Assembly (NCBI RefSeq): GCF_031157275.1
Contig: NZ_JAVIFW010000010.1
Location: 186,001 to 250,000, forward strand
Reading direction: 5' to 3'
Source of the DNA: Streptomyces sp. LHD-70
GTDB lineage: Bacteria > Actinomycetota > Actinomycetes > Streptomycetales > Streptomycetaceae
DNA length: 64,000 nt
A program made the translations under genes and the position numbers. A model generated the notes under the pieces. It made no database searches, was not told where the DNA came from, and saw nothing but the letters and a program-made list of their open reading frames with translations. Below, in pieces: positions 1 through 8,381 of the stretch. How positions within the stretch are numbered: position 1 is the first letter of the stretch; every line of letters begins with the position of its first letter.

Positions 1-1153
1 AGCAGCGCGTGTTCGTCAGCACGTTGTGCAGCCAGCCCCGCTTGTGCCAGGCGTCCGCGCGCGGCCCCCGGCGCGCGAGCGCGGGCGTGACCAGGACGTC
101 GTACCGCCCGAAGAACGGGCCGAACCGCTCCCGCAGCTGCTCCCGGCGCCCCCCGCGCTCCACCCCCGCCACGCAGCGCGCCCCGAGTGCCGCGTGCACG
201 CGCGTGCGCCGCGCGAGCCGGTCCCGGTCGAGGCCCTCCGCATCGAGGTACGTACCGGCCGACCAGTGCGCGAGCGCCGTCGTCCCCAGCCACAGCGGGT
301 ACGGAGGGTCCTCCGCGTCCACCGAATGGCCCAATCCCGCGAGAACTTTGCCCGCCTCACGGGCGGCCGTCGCGTACGCGTGGGTGACCGGTGCTCCGAG
401 CAGCGGGCTGCGCGTGGACACCGCGATCCGCGGGGGTGCGTCCAGGGTGGCGGGCGGCGTGGGCTCGTCGGCGAGGACGTCGAGCATCAGGCGGGCGTCC
501 TCGACCGTCGTCGCGAGGGGGCCGTTCTCGGACATTCCGAACCAGCCGCCGCCCAGCTCCCTCGGCACCGTGCCGCTGCCCGGCTTGAGGCCGACGACCC
601 CGCAGTGCGCGGCCGGGATGCGGATCGAGCCCATGCCGTCGTTGCCGAGGGCGAGCGGCGCCATGCCCGCCGCGACCGCGGCCGCGCTGCCCCCGGACGA
701 ACCGCCCGCGTTCCGCGTCAGGTCCCACGGGTTGCGGGCCGTGCCGTGCACCCCGTCCGTCGTGCCGAAGACGCACAGCTCGGGCACGTTCGTCAGGCCG
801 ATCACCACCGCGCCCGCGGCCCGCAGCCGGGCCACCGTCGGATGGTCGCGCGCGGCGGGCTCGGCCGAGGTGGCCGCCGAGCCGTTGCGGCAGGCCTCGC
901 CCCGTACCGGCAGGTTGTCCTTGACTGCCACGGGCACGCCCGCCAGGGGGAGTCGGGCCAGATCCGCGCGGGCTCCCACCGCGTCCGCCTCGTCGAGCGC
1001 GGCCGCCCGGCGCACCGTGCGGAACGCGCCGACGCGGGCGTCCACCAGGTCGATCCGCGCGAGATGGTCGGCCACCACCTCGCGCGGCGACACCTTCCCC
1101 TCGCGTACGGCTTCGGCGATCTCGGCGGCGGTACGGCCGGCCCAGCTGGTCAC
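1..1153 (-). CDS. amidase (amidase-signature family), 3'-truncated by window edge
   Basis: Amidase-signature hydrolase that cleaves a C-N amide bond; the substrate cannot be read from sequence. The reverse strand stays open for 384 codons to the window edge, so the C-terminus is missing. It begins at GTG (1153-1151) behind a GGGAG ribosome site about 7 nt upstream. The Ser-cisSer-Lys triad is visible: Lys78 in VAVKDN, the serines 152/153 of GGSSGGS, and nucleophile Ser176 in GMGSIRIPA, 24 residues after Ser152 as in other family members. The gene diverges from the fucosidase at 1486. A role in the neighbouring fucose island is inference only; the family also includes GatA-like and nitrile-pathway amidases. 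Confidence 0.88.
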   Translation of the reverse strand, partial: MTSWAGRTAAEIAEAVREGKVSPREVVADHLARIDLVDARVGAFRTVRRAAALDEADAVGARADLARLPLAGVPVAVKDNLPVRGEACRNGSAATSAEPAARDHPTVARLRAAGAVVIGLTNVPELCVFGTTDGVHGTARNPWDLTRNAGGSSGGSAAAVAAGMAPLALGNDGMGSIRIPAAHCGVVGLKPGSGTVPRELGGGWFGMSENGPLATTVEDARLMLDVLADEPTPPATLDAPPRIAVSTRSPLLGAPVTHAYATAAREAGKVLAGLGHSVDAEDPPYPLWLGTTALAHWSAGTYLDAEGLDRDRLARRTRVHAALGARCVAGVERGGRREQLRERFGPFFGRYDVLVTPALARRGPRADAWHKRGWLHNVLTNTRC

Positions 1154-1485
1154 GGCGACTCCCTACGGCTGATGTGCGGTTGCTCTAGGGCCTGTCTTCA
1201 ATCTCCCGTCGTCGCCCGGATGGCGTCGCGGGGCAGACGGGAGGTTGAAGACAGGCCCTAGGGGAGGGGAACGGTACGCGGGCCCGCCCGAGCGCGGACA
1301 GGGGGCGGTCGCACTCCCCACCCTGCGCACCCATGACATCCGATGACTCCCTGAACTCGCCCTTCTGCGCGGCCCATTGACACCGCGACACGCCGCCTCA
1401 ATCATCAGACCTCCGATGAATCGCGGATCGTTGCACCGTCCGGCCCCGCCTGGAGAACTCACCCGACCCCCGGAGGTCCGCCCCC
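1154..1485. other. divergent intergenic region, amidase / fucosidase
   Basis: This 332-nt gap holds promoters for both outward-facing genes, the 77-bp palindromic element at 1185-1261, and near its right end a locally AT-richer patch (about 1395-1425). That patch contains ATCAGACC (1404-1411), an octamer that also occurs, inverted, upstream of the sugar-binding gene at 5710. No ORF with Streptomyces-like codon use was seen in it. Confidence 0.6.
1185..1261. repeat. MITE-like palindromic element with 26-bp terminal inverted repeats
   Basis: The arms 1185-1210 and 1236-1261 are inverted copies with one mismatch (T at 1202 against C in the other arm). They begin CTAGGGCCTGTCTTCAA and are separated by a 25-nt centre. 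The outer ends form CTAG, consistent with insertion at a TA-type target. GGGCC-type ends resemble the terminal repeats of Streptomyces IS5-family elements, so a transposase-less derivative is a reasonable reading. It could also fold as a hairpin, but no T-tract follows it. Confidence 0.7.
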
Positions 1486-3039
1486 ATGGCCGTCAGTCGA
1501 CGCCTCTTCCTCACCGCGACCACGGCGACCGCACTCGCCGCGTCCGGCACCTCCCTCACCCCGGCCCACGCCGCCCCCGCCGCCGGAGAGCCCGCGTACC
1601 GCATCCCGATCGGCCCCGGCGACAGCGCGGAGGAACTCGTCCGGAAGGCCTCGCTCGTCCGCCCGACGGACCGTCAACTCGCCTGGCAGGCCCTGGAGAA
1701 GACCGCGTTCCTGCACTTCGGTGTGAACACGTTCACCGGGCTCGAATGGGGGTCGGGCGAGGAGGGCCCCGAGCTGTTCCAGCCGGTCGGGCTCGACACC
1801 GACCAATGGGCGCGGGCGCTGCGCGACGGCGGGTTCAAGCTCGCCATCCTCACCGTCAAGCACCACGACGGCTTCGTGCTCTACCCGACGCGCTACACCA
1901 ACCACAGTGTGGCGTCGAGCAGTTGGGCCGGTGGGCGCGGCGACGTGCTGCGGAGCTTCGCCGACTCGATGCGGCGGCACGGCATCAAGGTCGGCGTGTA
2001 CGTCTCGCCCGCCGACGAGAACCAGTTCCTGCACGGCGTCTACGCCAACGGCAGCCCGCGCGCCGAGCACACCGTCCCCACCCCCGTCGAGGACGACGAC
2101 CGGACCGGCCGGGACCTGCCTACGTTCACGCTGCCCGCGACGGACTACGGCGCCCACATGCTCAACCAGCTGTACGAGGTGCTCACCGAGTACGGCCCCG
2201 TCGACGAGGTGTGGTTCGACGGCGCGCAAGGGCACATCCCGCCGGACAAGGTGGAGAAATACGACTGGGACAGCTGGTACGCGCTGATCCGCGCACTCGC
2301 CCCGGACGCCACGATCGCCGTGTCCGGGCCCGATGTGCGCTGGGTCGGCAACGAGGGCGGCCTGGCCCGCGAGGACGAGTGGAGCGTCGTACCGGTCAAG
2401 GAGAAGGAGTACGGCCGCACCGACTACGCCCTCGCCTACGACGCCCCCGACCAGGGCAGCCGCGACGCCCTCCTGAAGGCCCGGGAGGTCGCCACGCATC
2501 TGCAGTGGTGGCCCGCCGAGTGCGACGTGTCGATCCGGCCCGGCTGGTTCTACCACGAGGACCAACAGCCCAAGTCCGTCGCGCAGTTGACGGACATCTG
2601 GTTCCGCTCCGTGGGCCGCAACTCCGTGCTCCTGCTGAACGTCCCGCCGGACCAGCGGGGCCTGCTGCCCGACGCGGACGTGGCGCGGCTGCGGGAGTTC
2701 CGCGAGCGCATCGCGGCCGAGCTGCCCGAGGACCTGGCCGAAGACGCCCGCGTCACCGACGGCCCCGGCACGCGCACCCTCGACCTCGGCCGCCCCGTCG
2801 AGGTGAACCGCATCCGGCTCGCCGAGGACGTCCGGCGCGGCCAGCAGATCGAGGCATACGTGGTGGAGGCCGAGGTCGACGGCGACTGGACCGCCGTCGC
2901 CGGGCAGGGGGTGATGGGCGCGAGCCGCATCCTGCCGCTGCCCGCGCCGATTTCCGCCCGGCGGTGGCGGGTCCGGGTCACCGCGTCCCGGGCCCGCGCC
3001 CGCATCGCCGCGTTCCGGCTGTACCGCTCGCGCATCTGA
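1486..3039 (+). CDS. secreted alpha-L-fucosidase, GH29
   Basis: Exo-glycosidase releasing L-fucose from glycans outside the cell. The 517-aa product starts with a Tat signal (SRRLFL at 4-9, hydrophobic stretch, AHA cleavage site near residue 29). The GH29 barrel spans about 60-390, with FLHFGVNTF (75-83), VKHHDGF (124-130) and VWFDG, whose Asp245 matches the family nucleophile. The last 100 residues form a beta-rich module resembling the galactose-binding domain common in this family. The ATG has GGAGG about 10 nt upstream. It sits beside a complete fucose uptake and oxidation operon, which makes L-fucose the likely product. Whether it prefers alpha-1,2, 1,3/4 or 1,6 linkages cannot be told. 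Confidence 0.93.
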   Translation: MAVSRRLFLTATTATALAASGTSLTPAHAAPAAGEPAYRIPIGPGDSAEELVRKASLVRPTDRQLAWQALEKTAFLHFGVNTFTGLEWGSGEEGPELFQPVGLDTDQWARALRDGGFKLAILTVKHHDGFVLYPTRYTNHSVASSSWAGGRGDVLRSFADSMRRHGIKVGVYVSPADENQFLHGVYANGSPRAEHTVPTPVEDDDRTGRDLPTFTLPATDYGAHMLNQLYEVLTEYGPVDEVWFDGAQGHIPPDKVEKYDWDSWYALIRALAPDATIAVSGPDVRWVGNEGGLAREDEWSVVPVKEKEYGRTDYALAYDAPDQGSRDALLKAREVATHLQWWPAECDVSIRPGWFYHEDQQPKSVAQLTDIWFRSVGRNSVLLLNVPPDQRGLLPDADVARLREFRERIAAELPEDLAEDARVTDGPGTRTLDLGRPVEVNRIRLAEDVRRGQQIEAYVVEAEVDGDWTAVAGQGVMGASRILPLPAPISARRWRVRVTASRARARIAAFRLYRSRI

Positions 3040-3046
3040 GGAGGGC

Positions 3047-4699
3047 TCAGCCCGCCGCGTACACCCGTCGCCCGCCCACGAACGTCTGCTCCACGCGGGT
3101 CGCGCCGATCTCCTCGGCCGGGCCCGCGAACGGATCCTGGTCGAGGACCACGAAGTCCGCGAGGAAGCCGGGCGCGAGCGTGCCGGTCACGTCGTCCAGA
3201 TGGTTCACGTACGCGCTGCCCGCCGTGTACGCGGCGAGCGCCGAGCCCAGGTCGATGCGCTGCTCGGGCAGGAACACCGGGGTGCCGGGCGGGGCTTCGG
3301 GCAGGACGCGGTTGACGGCGACGTGCAGGGCCTGCAGCGGGTCGGGGCTGGACACCGGCCAGTCGCTGCCCGCCGCCAGGGTCGCCCCGGACCGCAGCAG
3401 CGCCCCGAACGGGTACTGCTGTCCGCTGCGCTCGGGCCCGAGGAACGGGATCGTCAGGTCGTCCATCTGCGGCTCGTGCGCCGCCCACAGCGCCTGCATG
3501 TTGGCGCTCGCGCCGAGCTCACGGAACCGTCCTATGTCGTCGGGGTGCACGACCTGCAGATGCGCCAGGTGCGGGCGGGTGTCCGTGAAGCCGTTGGCCG
3601 CCCGCGCCGCCTCGACCGCGTCGAGCGCCTCCCGCACGGCACGGTCGCCGAGCGCGTGGAAGTGCACCTGGAAGCCCCGGGCGTCCAACTCCGTGACGTA
3701 CGAACGGAGTTCCTTCGGCGGTACGAAGCTGATGCCGCTGTTGTCCGAGGTGCAGCCGCAGCCGTCGAGGTACGGGCCGAGGAGGGCGGCCGTGCCGTTC
3801 TCCGCCACGCCGTCCTGCATGATCTTCACGGTCGAGCAGCGGAGCCGGCCACGGGTGCCCGCCTCGCGCCGCGCCACCAGCTCCTCGATCTGCTCGGTGC
3901 CGCGCGCCCGGTCCCACCACAGCGCGCCCACCACGCGCGCCGTGAGCCGGCCGTCCTCGGCCGTCGCGAGGTAGGCGTCCGTGGGGTCGGTGAGGTTGGC
4001 GTGCGCGCCGAGGATCGCGTCCTGCCAGGCCGTGACGCCGAGCGAGTGCAGCAGCTCCTGGGCGCGGAGCAGCCCGGCGATCTTCTCGTCCAGGGTGAGC
4101 GGCGGGAGCAGTCGGCCGATCAGGTTGGCGGCGCCCTCCTGGAGCATGCCGGTCGGCTTGCCGTCCGCGTACCGCTCGATGCGCCCGTCGGACGGGTCGG
4201 GGGTGCGGGCGTCGATGCCGGCGCGTGCCAGGGCACGGGAGTTGACCCAGGCGCCGTGGTGGTCGCGGTTGACCAGATACACCGGCCGGTCCGGTACGAG
4301 GGCGTCCAGCTCGGCGGCCGTGGGCAGACCTCCCGGGAACGCCTCCATCGCCCAGCCGCCCCCGGTGATCCACTCGACGTCCGGGTGGGCGTGGGCGTAC
4401 GCGGCGATCCGTTCCCGGTACTCGCCGAGCGTGGTCACCCCGCTCAGATCGCACTGGCCCAGCTCTGTGCCGCCGCCGACGGGGTGGATGTGCGCGTCCT
4501 GGAAGCCCGGGATCAGCAACTTGCCGCGCAGGTCCACGACTTCGGTGCGCGGCCCGATCAACTCGCGCACCTCGTCGTGGCCCACGGCGACGATGCGCTC
4601 CCCGCGCACGGCGAGCGAGGTGGCGCGGGCGCGGGCGGGGGAGAGGGTGTGCACGGGGCCGCCGGTCAGGACGAGGTCGGCGGGGGTGGTGTCGGACAT
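3047..4699 (-). CDS. amidohydrolase family 3 protein (YtcJ-like)
   Basis: Metal-dependent hydrolase of the urease/amidohydrolase superfamily, 550 aa. DAHIH gives the metal-binding His70 and His72. Lys292 in VKIMQDGV, the HFHALGD motif (346-352), His380 and the late aspartate in GSDWPV (Asp446) complete the usual site. The start is ATG 4699 behind AAGGAG; the frame stays open upstream to 4819, but without a ribosome site. It lies 90 nt downstream of the FadR-type regulator on the same strand and 7 nt from the end of the fucosidase gene, so it may belong to the same regulon. YtcJ-family enzymes act on varied amides and formamides, and the substrate here is unknown. Confidence 0.88.
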   Translation of the reverse strand: MSDTTPADLVLTGGPVHTLSPARARATSLAVRGERIVAVGHDEVRELIGPRTEVVDLRGKLLIPGFQDAHIHPVGGGTELGQCDLSGVTTLGEYRERIAAYAHAHPDVEWITGGGWAMEAFPGGLPTAAELDALVPDRPVYLVNRDHHGAWVNSRALARAGIDARTPDPSDGRIERYADGKPTGMLQEGAANLIGRLLPPLTLDEKIAGLLRAQELLHSLGVTAWQDAILGAHANLTDPTDAYLATAEDGRLTARVVGALWWDRARGTEQIEELVARREAGTRGRLRCSTVKIMQDGVAENGTAALLGPYLDGCGCTSDNSGISFVPPKELRSYVTELDARGFQVHFHALGDRAVREALDAVEAARAANGFTDTRPHLAHLQVVHPDDIGRFRELGASANMQALWAAHEPQMDDLTIPFLGPERSGQQYPFGALLRSGATLAAGSDWPVSSPDPLQALHVAVNRVLPEAPPGTPVFLPEQRIDLGSALAAYTAGSAYVNHLDDVTGTLAPGFLADFVVLDQDPFAGPAEEIGATRVEQTFVGGRRVYAAG

Positions 4700-4788
4700 G
4701 GTTCTCGGGTCTCCTTGCGGTCGGAACGTCGAGCGTCGAGCGTGGAAGGGTCGGGGAAGAGGCGGGGAGGGGTCGGGGAGGGGAAGAC

Positions 4789-5496
4789 TCAAGCCTCCCC
4801 CAACTGCCCCCGCAACCACTGCTCCACCTCCCCCACATGCCCCGCCGCAGCCGACCGCGCAGCCTCCGGGTCCCGGGAGGCCAGTGCCCCGTAGATGCGC
4901 GCATGCTCGCGGCGCGTGCGGGCGAACGCGTCCTGCTGTTCGTAGCCGCGCCAGACCCGCGCCCGGAACGTGCGCGAGGACAGGCCCTCCAGGATCGCCG
5001 CCATCGTCGCGTTGCCCGCGGCCGCCGCGATCTCGCGGTGGAAGGCCAGGTCGTGGGCGAGGATCTCCTCCGGGTCGTCCGTCCCCTCCATCGCCTTCAA
5101 ATGGCCCTCGACCACCGTGAGTTGGTCATCCGTGATGCGCGCCGCCGCCAGCGCCGTGGCCGTGGACTCCAGCACCCGCCGGACTTCCAGGAGTTCGACG
5201 AGCCGCGGGCCGCGCGAGAGGTCCGCGACCACCCCGAAGGTCTCCAGGAGGTCGCCCGCCTCCAGCTGCGTCACGTAGATCCCGGAGCCGTGCCGGGCCT
5301 CCAGGACGCCGAGGACCGTCAGCGCGCGGATCGCTTCCCGCATGGAGCTGCGCGAGATGCCGAGCTGGGCGGCCAGATCGCGCTCCGTGGGCAGCCGTTG
5401 GCCCGGCTCCAGGAGCCCCTCGCCGATCATCGCCTTGATCTGCTCGATGGCGCGCTGCGTCACCGTGCCCTTCTGCGCGGACGCCTGCTGCTCCAC
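4789..5496 (-). CDS. FadR/GntR-family transcriptional regulator
   Basis: DNA-binding repressor of the FadR branch, 235 aa. The winged helix-turn-helix occupies residues 12-78 (QRLPTERDLAAQLGISRSSM, then HGSGIYV). An all-helical FCD ligand-binding domain follows at about 88-215, including HDLAFHREI. The start is GTG 5496 with AAGGGG upstream. It diverges from the fucose transport/oxidation operon, and the intergenic region carries a FadR-type palindrome. It is therefore the likely local regulator, with L-fucose or a pathway acid (fuconate, ketodeoxyfuconate) as inducer; the ligand is inference. Confidence 0.9.
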   Translation of the reverse strand: MEQQASAQKGTVTQRAIEQIKAMIGEGLLEPGQRLPTERDLAAQLGISRSSMREAIRALTVLGVLEARHGSGIYVTQLEAGDLLETFGVVADLSRGPRLVELLEVRRVLESTATALAAARITDDQLTVVEGHLKAMEGTDDPEEILAHDLAFHREIAAAAGNATMAAILEGLSSRTFRARVWRGYEQQDAFARTRREHARIYGALASRDPEAARSAAAGHVGEVEQWLRGQLGEA

Positions 5497-5565
5497 GGAC
5501 CACCCCTTCCGTTCGCCCCGCCAGCCCCTCGCCGGAGCCGGGTGCGCCGCAGTCTAATCACCCAG

Positions 5566-5578
5566 GTGGTCCGACCAC
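5566..5578. promoter_or_regulatory. FadR-type operator between regulator and fucose operon
   Basis: GTGGTCCGACCAC is a palindrome with 6-nt arms around one central base. It matches the TGGTCNGACCA core bound by FadR-subfamily GntR proteins. It lies 70 nt upstream of the regulator start and 132 nt upstream of the solute-binding gene, so it can serve both promoters. A related half-site, AAGTGGTCTGAT, lies at 5639-5650, closer to the transporter gene. Confidence 0.72.
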
Positions 5579-5709
5579 TACAGCCAGCAATCCCCCCAAT
5601 TCCCGGAAAAGTTGCGGCACAAGGGTGTCGACGAGCGGAAGTGGTCTGATAAATATTCGCCGACCCAGCAGAACCTCGCAGGCACGCTTCCCCCTTGAGG
5701 AGCCGTCGG

Positions 5710-6795
5710 ATGAGCCCTCGGACCGATCGCACGAAGCGCACGAAGACCGTCATGGCCGTACGCGCGAGGTGGCGCGCGTCAGCCGCCGCGAGCTGCGCCG
5801 CGCTCCTGCTCGCGGCCTGCGGCAGTACGAAGGACACCGCGGGCGGCGCCGCCGGGGGCGATGACGCCAGGGTCGGCGTGATCGTGCCGCTGCTGACCTC
5901 GCCGTTCTGGCAGTCGTACAACGACTACGTGCCGAAGATGGCGAAGGCCGAGGGGGTGGACGCCCTCAAGACCGTCAACTCCAACAGCGACCCGGCGCAG
6001 CAGATCACCGACATCAACAACCAGCTCAACCAGGGCGTCGGCGGTCTCGTCGTCGCACCGCTCGACAGCGCCGCCGTCTCCGCGGGACTCGACCAGGCCG
6101 AACGCAAGGGCGTCCCCGTCGTCGCCGTCGACGTGGCCCCTACGAGCGGCAAGGTCGCGATGGTGGTGCGCGCGAACAACGTCGCGTACGGGCTGAAGGC
6201 CTGCGAGTACCTCGGGAAGCAGGTCGACCGCGGCAAGGTCGTGCAGATCATGGGCGATCTCGCGTCGGTGAACGGGCGGGAGCGGTCCGAGGCGTTCCGT
6301 AGCTGCGTGAAGAAGAAGTTCCCGAAGCTGAAGGTCCTGGAGATCCCCGCGAAGTGGGAGTCGGATGCCGCGGCCTCGAAGCTGGACACGCTCCTGGGCG
6401 CCAACCCCGATGTGAAGGGCATCTATCTGCAGGCGGGCGGCGTCTATCTCGCGCCGACCCTGCAGACCCTCAAATCCAAGGGGATGCTGAAGAAGACGGG
6501 CGAGAAGGGCCACATCTCGATCGTGTCCAACGACGGCATCCCGCAGGAGTTCGACGCGATCCGCAAGGGCCACATCGACGCCACGGTCTCGCAGCCTGCC
6601 GACGCCTACGCCAAGTACGGCATGTACTACATCAAGGCCGCGATGGCCGGGAAGACGTTCGAGCCGGGCCCCACCGACCACGGCTCGACGATCGTGAAGC
6701 TGCCCAGCGGCAACCTGGAGGACCAGCTCCCCGCACCCCTGGTCACCAAGGAGAACGTGGACGACCCCGAGCTGTGGGGCAACACGGTCGGATGA
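5710..6795 (+). CDS. sugar ABC transporter substrate-binding lipoprotein (ribose-type)
   Basis: Extracellular receptor of a CUT2-type sugar importer, 361 aa. A signal peptide ends in the lipobox LLAAC with Cys37 as the lipid anchor. The mature part has the periplasmic-binding fold of the RbsB type (VGVIVPLLTSPFWQSYNDY, then VGGLVVAPLDS). ATG 5710 is chosen because GAGGAG lies 8-13 nt upstream; an in-frame TTG at 5695 would give five more residues but no ribosome site. It is the first gene of the fucose operon and overlaps the ATPase gene by an ATGA. L-fucose as ligand is inferred from the enzymes downstream. Confidence 0.9.
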   Translation: MSPRTDRTKRTKTVMAVRARWRASAAASCAALLLAACGSTKDTAGGAAGGDDARVGVIVPLLTSPFWQSYNDYVPKMAKAEGVDALKTVNSNSDPAQQITDINNQLNQGVGGLVVAPLDSAAVSAGLDQAERKGVPVVAVDVAPTSGKVAMVVRANNVAYGLKACEYLGKQVDRGKVVQIMGDLASVNGRERSEAFRSCVKKKFPKLKVLEIPAKWESDAAASKLDTLLGANPDVKGIYLQAGGVYLAPTLQTLKSKGMLKKTGEKGHISIVSNDGIPQEFDAIRKGHIDATVSQPADAYAKYGMYYIKAAMAGKTFEPGPTDHGSTIVKLPSGNLEDQLPAPLVTKENVDDPELWGNTVG

Positions 6796-8381
6796 GCACC
6801 CCAGGAACCCCCGTGACGGAACGTCAGTCCGAGCCCCCGCTCGTCGAGGCCGTCGGCATCACCAAGCGCTACGGCCCCACGACCGCCCTGCAGAACGGTC
6901 AACTCACCGTCCGCCAGGGCGAGTCACACGCCCTCGTCGGCCGCAACGGCGCCGGCAAGTCCACCCTCGTCCAGATCCTCACCGGACTGCAGGCCCCCGA
7001 CGCCGGCACCGTCCGCTTCGACGGCGCGCCCGCGCCCGCGCTCACCGACCGGGACGCCTGGCGCGCCAAGGTCGCCTGCGTGTATCAGAAGCCGACCGTG
7101 GTCCCTCAACTCACCGTCGCCGAAAACCTGTTCGTCAACCGTCAGCCCACCGGCCGCGCCGGGCTCATCGACTGGCGGCGGCTGCGCCGCGAGGCCGCCG
7201 CGCTGCTCGACACCTGGGACGTGCGCGTCGACCCGGACGCCCGCACGGCCGAGCTCAAGGTCGAGGACCGCCAAATGGTGGAGATCGCACGGGCGTTGAG
7301 CTTCGGGACGCGCTTCATCGTCCTCGACGAACCCACCGCGCAGCTCGACAACCGCGAGATCGAACGCCTCTTCACGCGCATGCGCGCGCTCCAGGAGTCC
7401 GGCGTCACCTTCCTGTTCATCTCGCACCACCTCCAGGAGGTGTACGAGGTCTGCCAGGCCGTGACCGTACTGCGCGACGCCCGCTGGATCACCACCGCAC
7501 CGGTCGCCGCCCTGCCGCGCGAAGCCCTCGTCGAGGCCATGGCGGGCGAGGCGGCCGCCCATCGCGAGGACAGCGTGCGTACGCCCGTGCCCGCCGACGC
7601 CCCCGTCCTGCTCGACGTACGCGCCCTGACCGGCGAGGCGTACGAGGACGTGGATCTCGGCGTCCGCGAGGGCGAGGTCGTCGGTCTCGCCGGATCCAGC
7701 GGCAGCGGCAAGATCCAGCTCGCCGAGACCCTCGCCGGACTGCACCAGCCACGCTCCGGAACCGCTCAACTCGCAGGCACCGCACTGCCGTTCGGCGATG
7801 TGACCGCGACCCTGCGGGCCGGGGTCGGCTGGGTGCCGCGCGACCGGCACGACCAGGGGTTCGTGCCCGCGATGACCATCGGGGACAACGCGACGCTGAG
7901 CGTCCTCGACCGGCTGGCCGGCACACCCCTCGCGCGGCGCCTCGGCTTCCTCTCCACCGAACGCCGCCGCGCCCTGGCCGCCGACCTGGTGGACCGGCTC
8001 GACATCCACGCCGAAGGCACCCACCAGCCGGTCTCCGACCTGTCGGGCGGCAACGCCCAGAAGGTCGTCATGGCCCGCGCGCTCGCCTCGGACCCGCGGC
8101 TGCTCGTCCTCGTCAACCCCACCGCCGGCGTCGACGTGAAGTCCAAGGAGTCCCTGCTCGCCCGGGTCGACACCGCCCGCGCCGACGGCACCGCGGTGCT
8201 CGTGGTCTCCGACGAGCTGGACGACCTGCGGCGCTGCGACCGCGTCCTGGTGCTCTTCCACGGCCGGGTCGTCGCCGAGCATCCGGCGGGCTGGCACGAC
8301 CACGAGCTGATCGCCGCCATCGAAGGAGTGGCCCGTGACCGACACGCCCCTGACCGACACGCCCCTGACCGAGACCGTTGA
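6792..8381 (+). CDS. sugar ABC transporter ATP-binding protein, two fused ABC domains
   Basis: Energy-coupling subunit of the CUT2-type importer, 529 aa, with two nucleotide-binding domains as in RbsA/XylG. Domain 1 has Walker A GRNGAGKST (50-58) and Walker B FIVLDEPT (175-182); its signature is the degenerate LKVEDRQ (155-161). Domain 2 has an altered Walker A, GSSGSGKIQ (301-309), and Walker B LLVLVNPT (437-444) with Asn-Pro replacing Asp-Glu-Pro. The signature LSGGNAQ (417-423) is intact. Asymmetric sites are normal for this family, but the loss of both Walker A Ser/Thr and Walker B acids in domain 2 is more marked than usual. The start ATG overlaps the previous stop. Confidence 0.92.
   Translation: MSTPGTPVTERQSEPPLVEAVGITKRYGPTTALQNGQLTVRQGESHALVGRNGAGKSTLVQILTGLQAPDAGTVRFDGAPAPALTDRDAWRAKVACVYQKPTVVPQLTVAENLFVNRQPTGRAGLIDWRRLRREAAALLDTWDVRVDPDARTAELKVEDRQMVEIARALSFGTRFIVLDEPTAQLDNREIERLFTRMRALQESGVTFLFISHHLQEVYEVCQAVTVLRDARWITTAPVAALPREALVEAMAGEAAAHREDSVRTPVPADAPVLLDVRALTGEAYEDVDLGVREGEVVGLAGSSGSGKIQLAETLAGLHQPRSGTAQLAGTALPFGDVTATLRAGVGWVPRDRHDQGFVPAMTIGDNATLSVLDRLAGTPLARRLGFLSTERRRALAADLVDRLDIHAEGTHQPVSDLSGGNAQKVVMARALASDPRLLVLVNPTAGVDVKSKESLLARVDTARADGTAVLVVSDELDDLRRCDRVLVLFHGRVVAEHPAGWHDHELIAAIEGVARDRHAPDRHAPDRDR

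Noticed and set aside
1..1153. Possible frameshift in the edge amidase, because only short minus-strand frames seemed to exist
   Set aside because: Codon-by-codon reading of the minus strand is open from GTG 1153 to the window edge; the gene is only truncated, not broken.
1377..3974. 865-codon plus-strand frame across fucosidase and amidohydrolase
   Set aside because: Out of frame with the fucosidase and antisense to the amidohydrolase. Its composition is Arg/Pro/Gly-rich with no domain.
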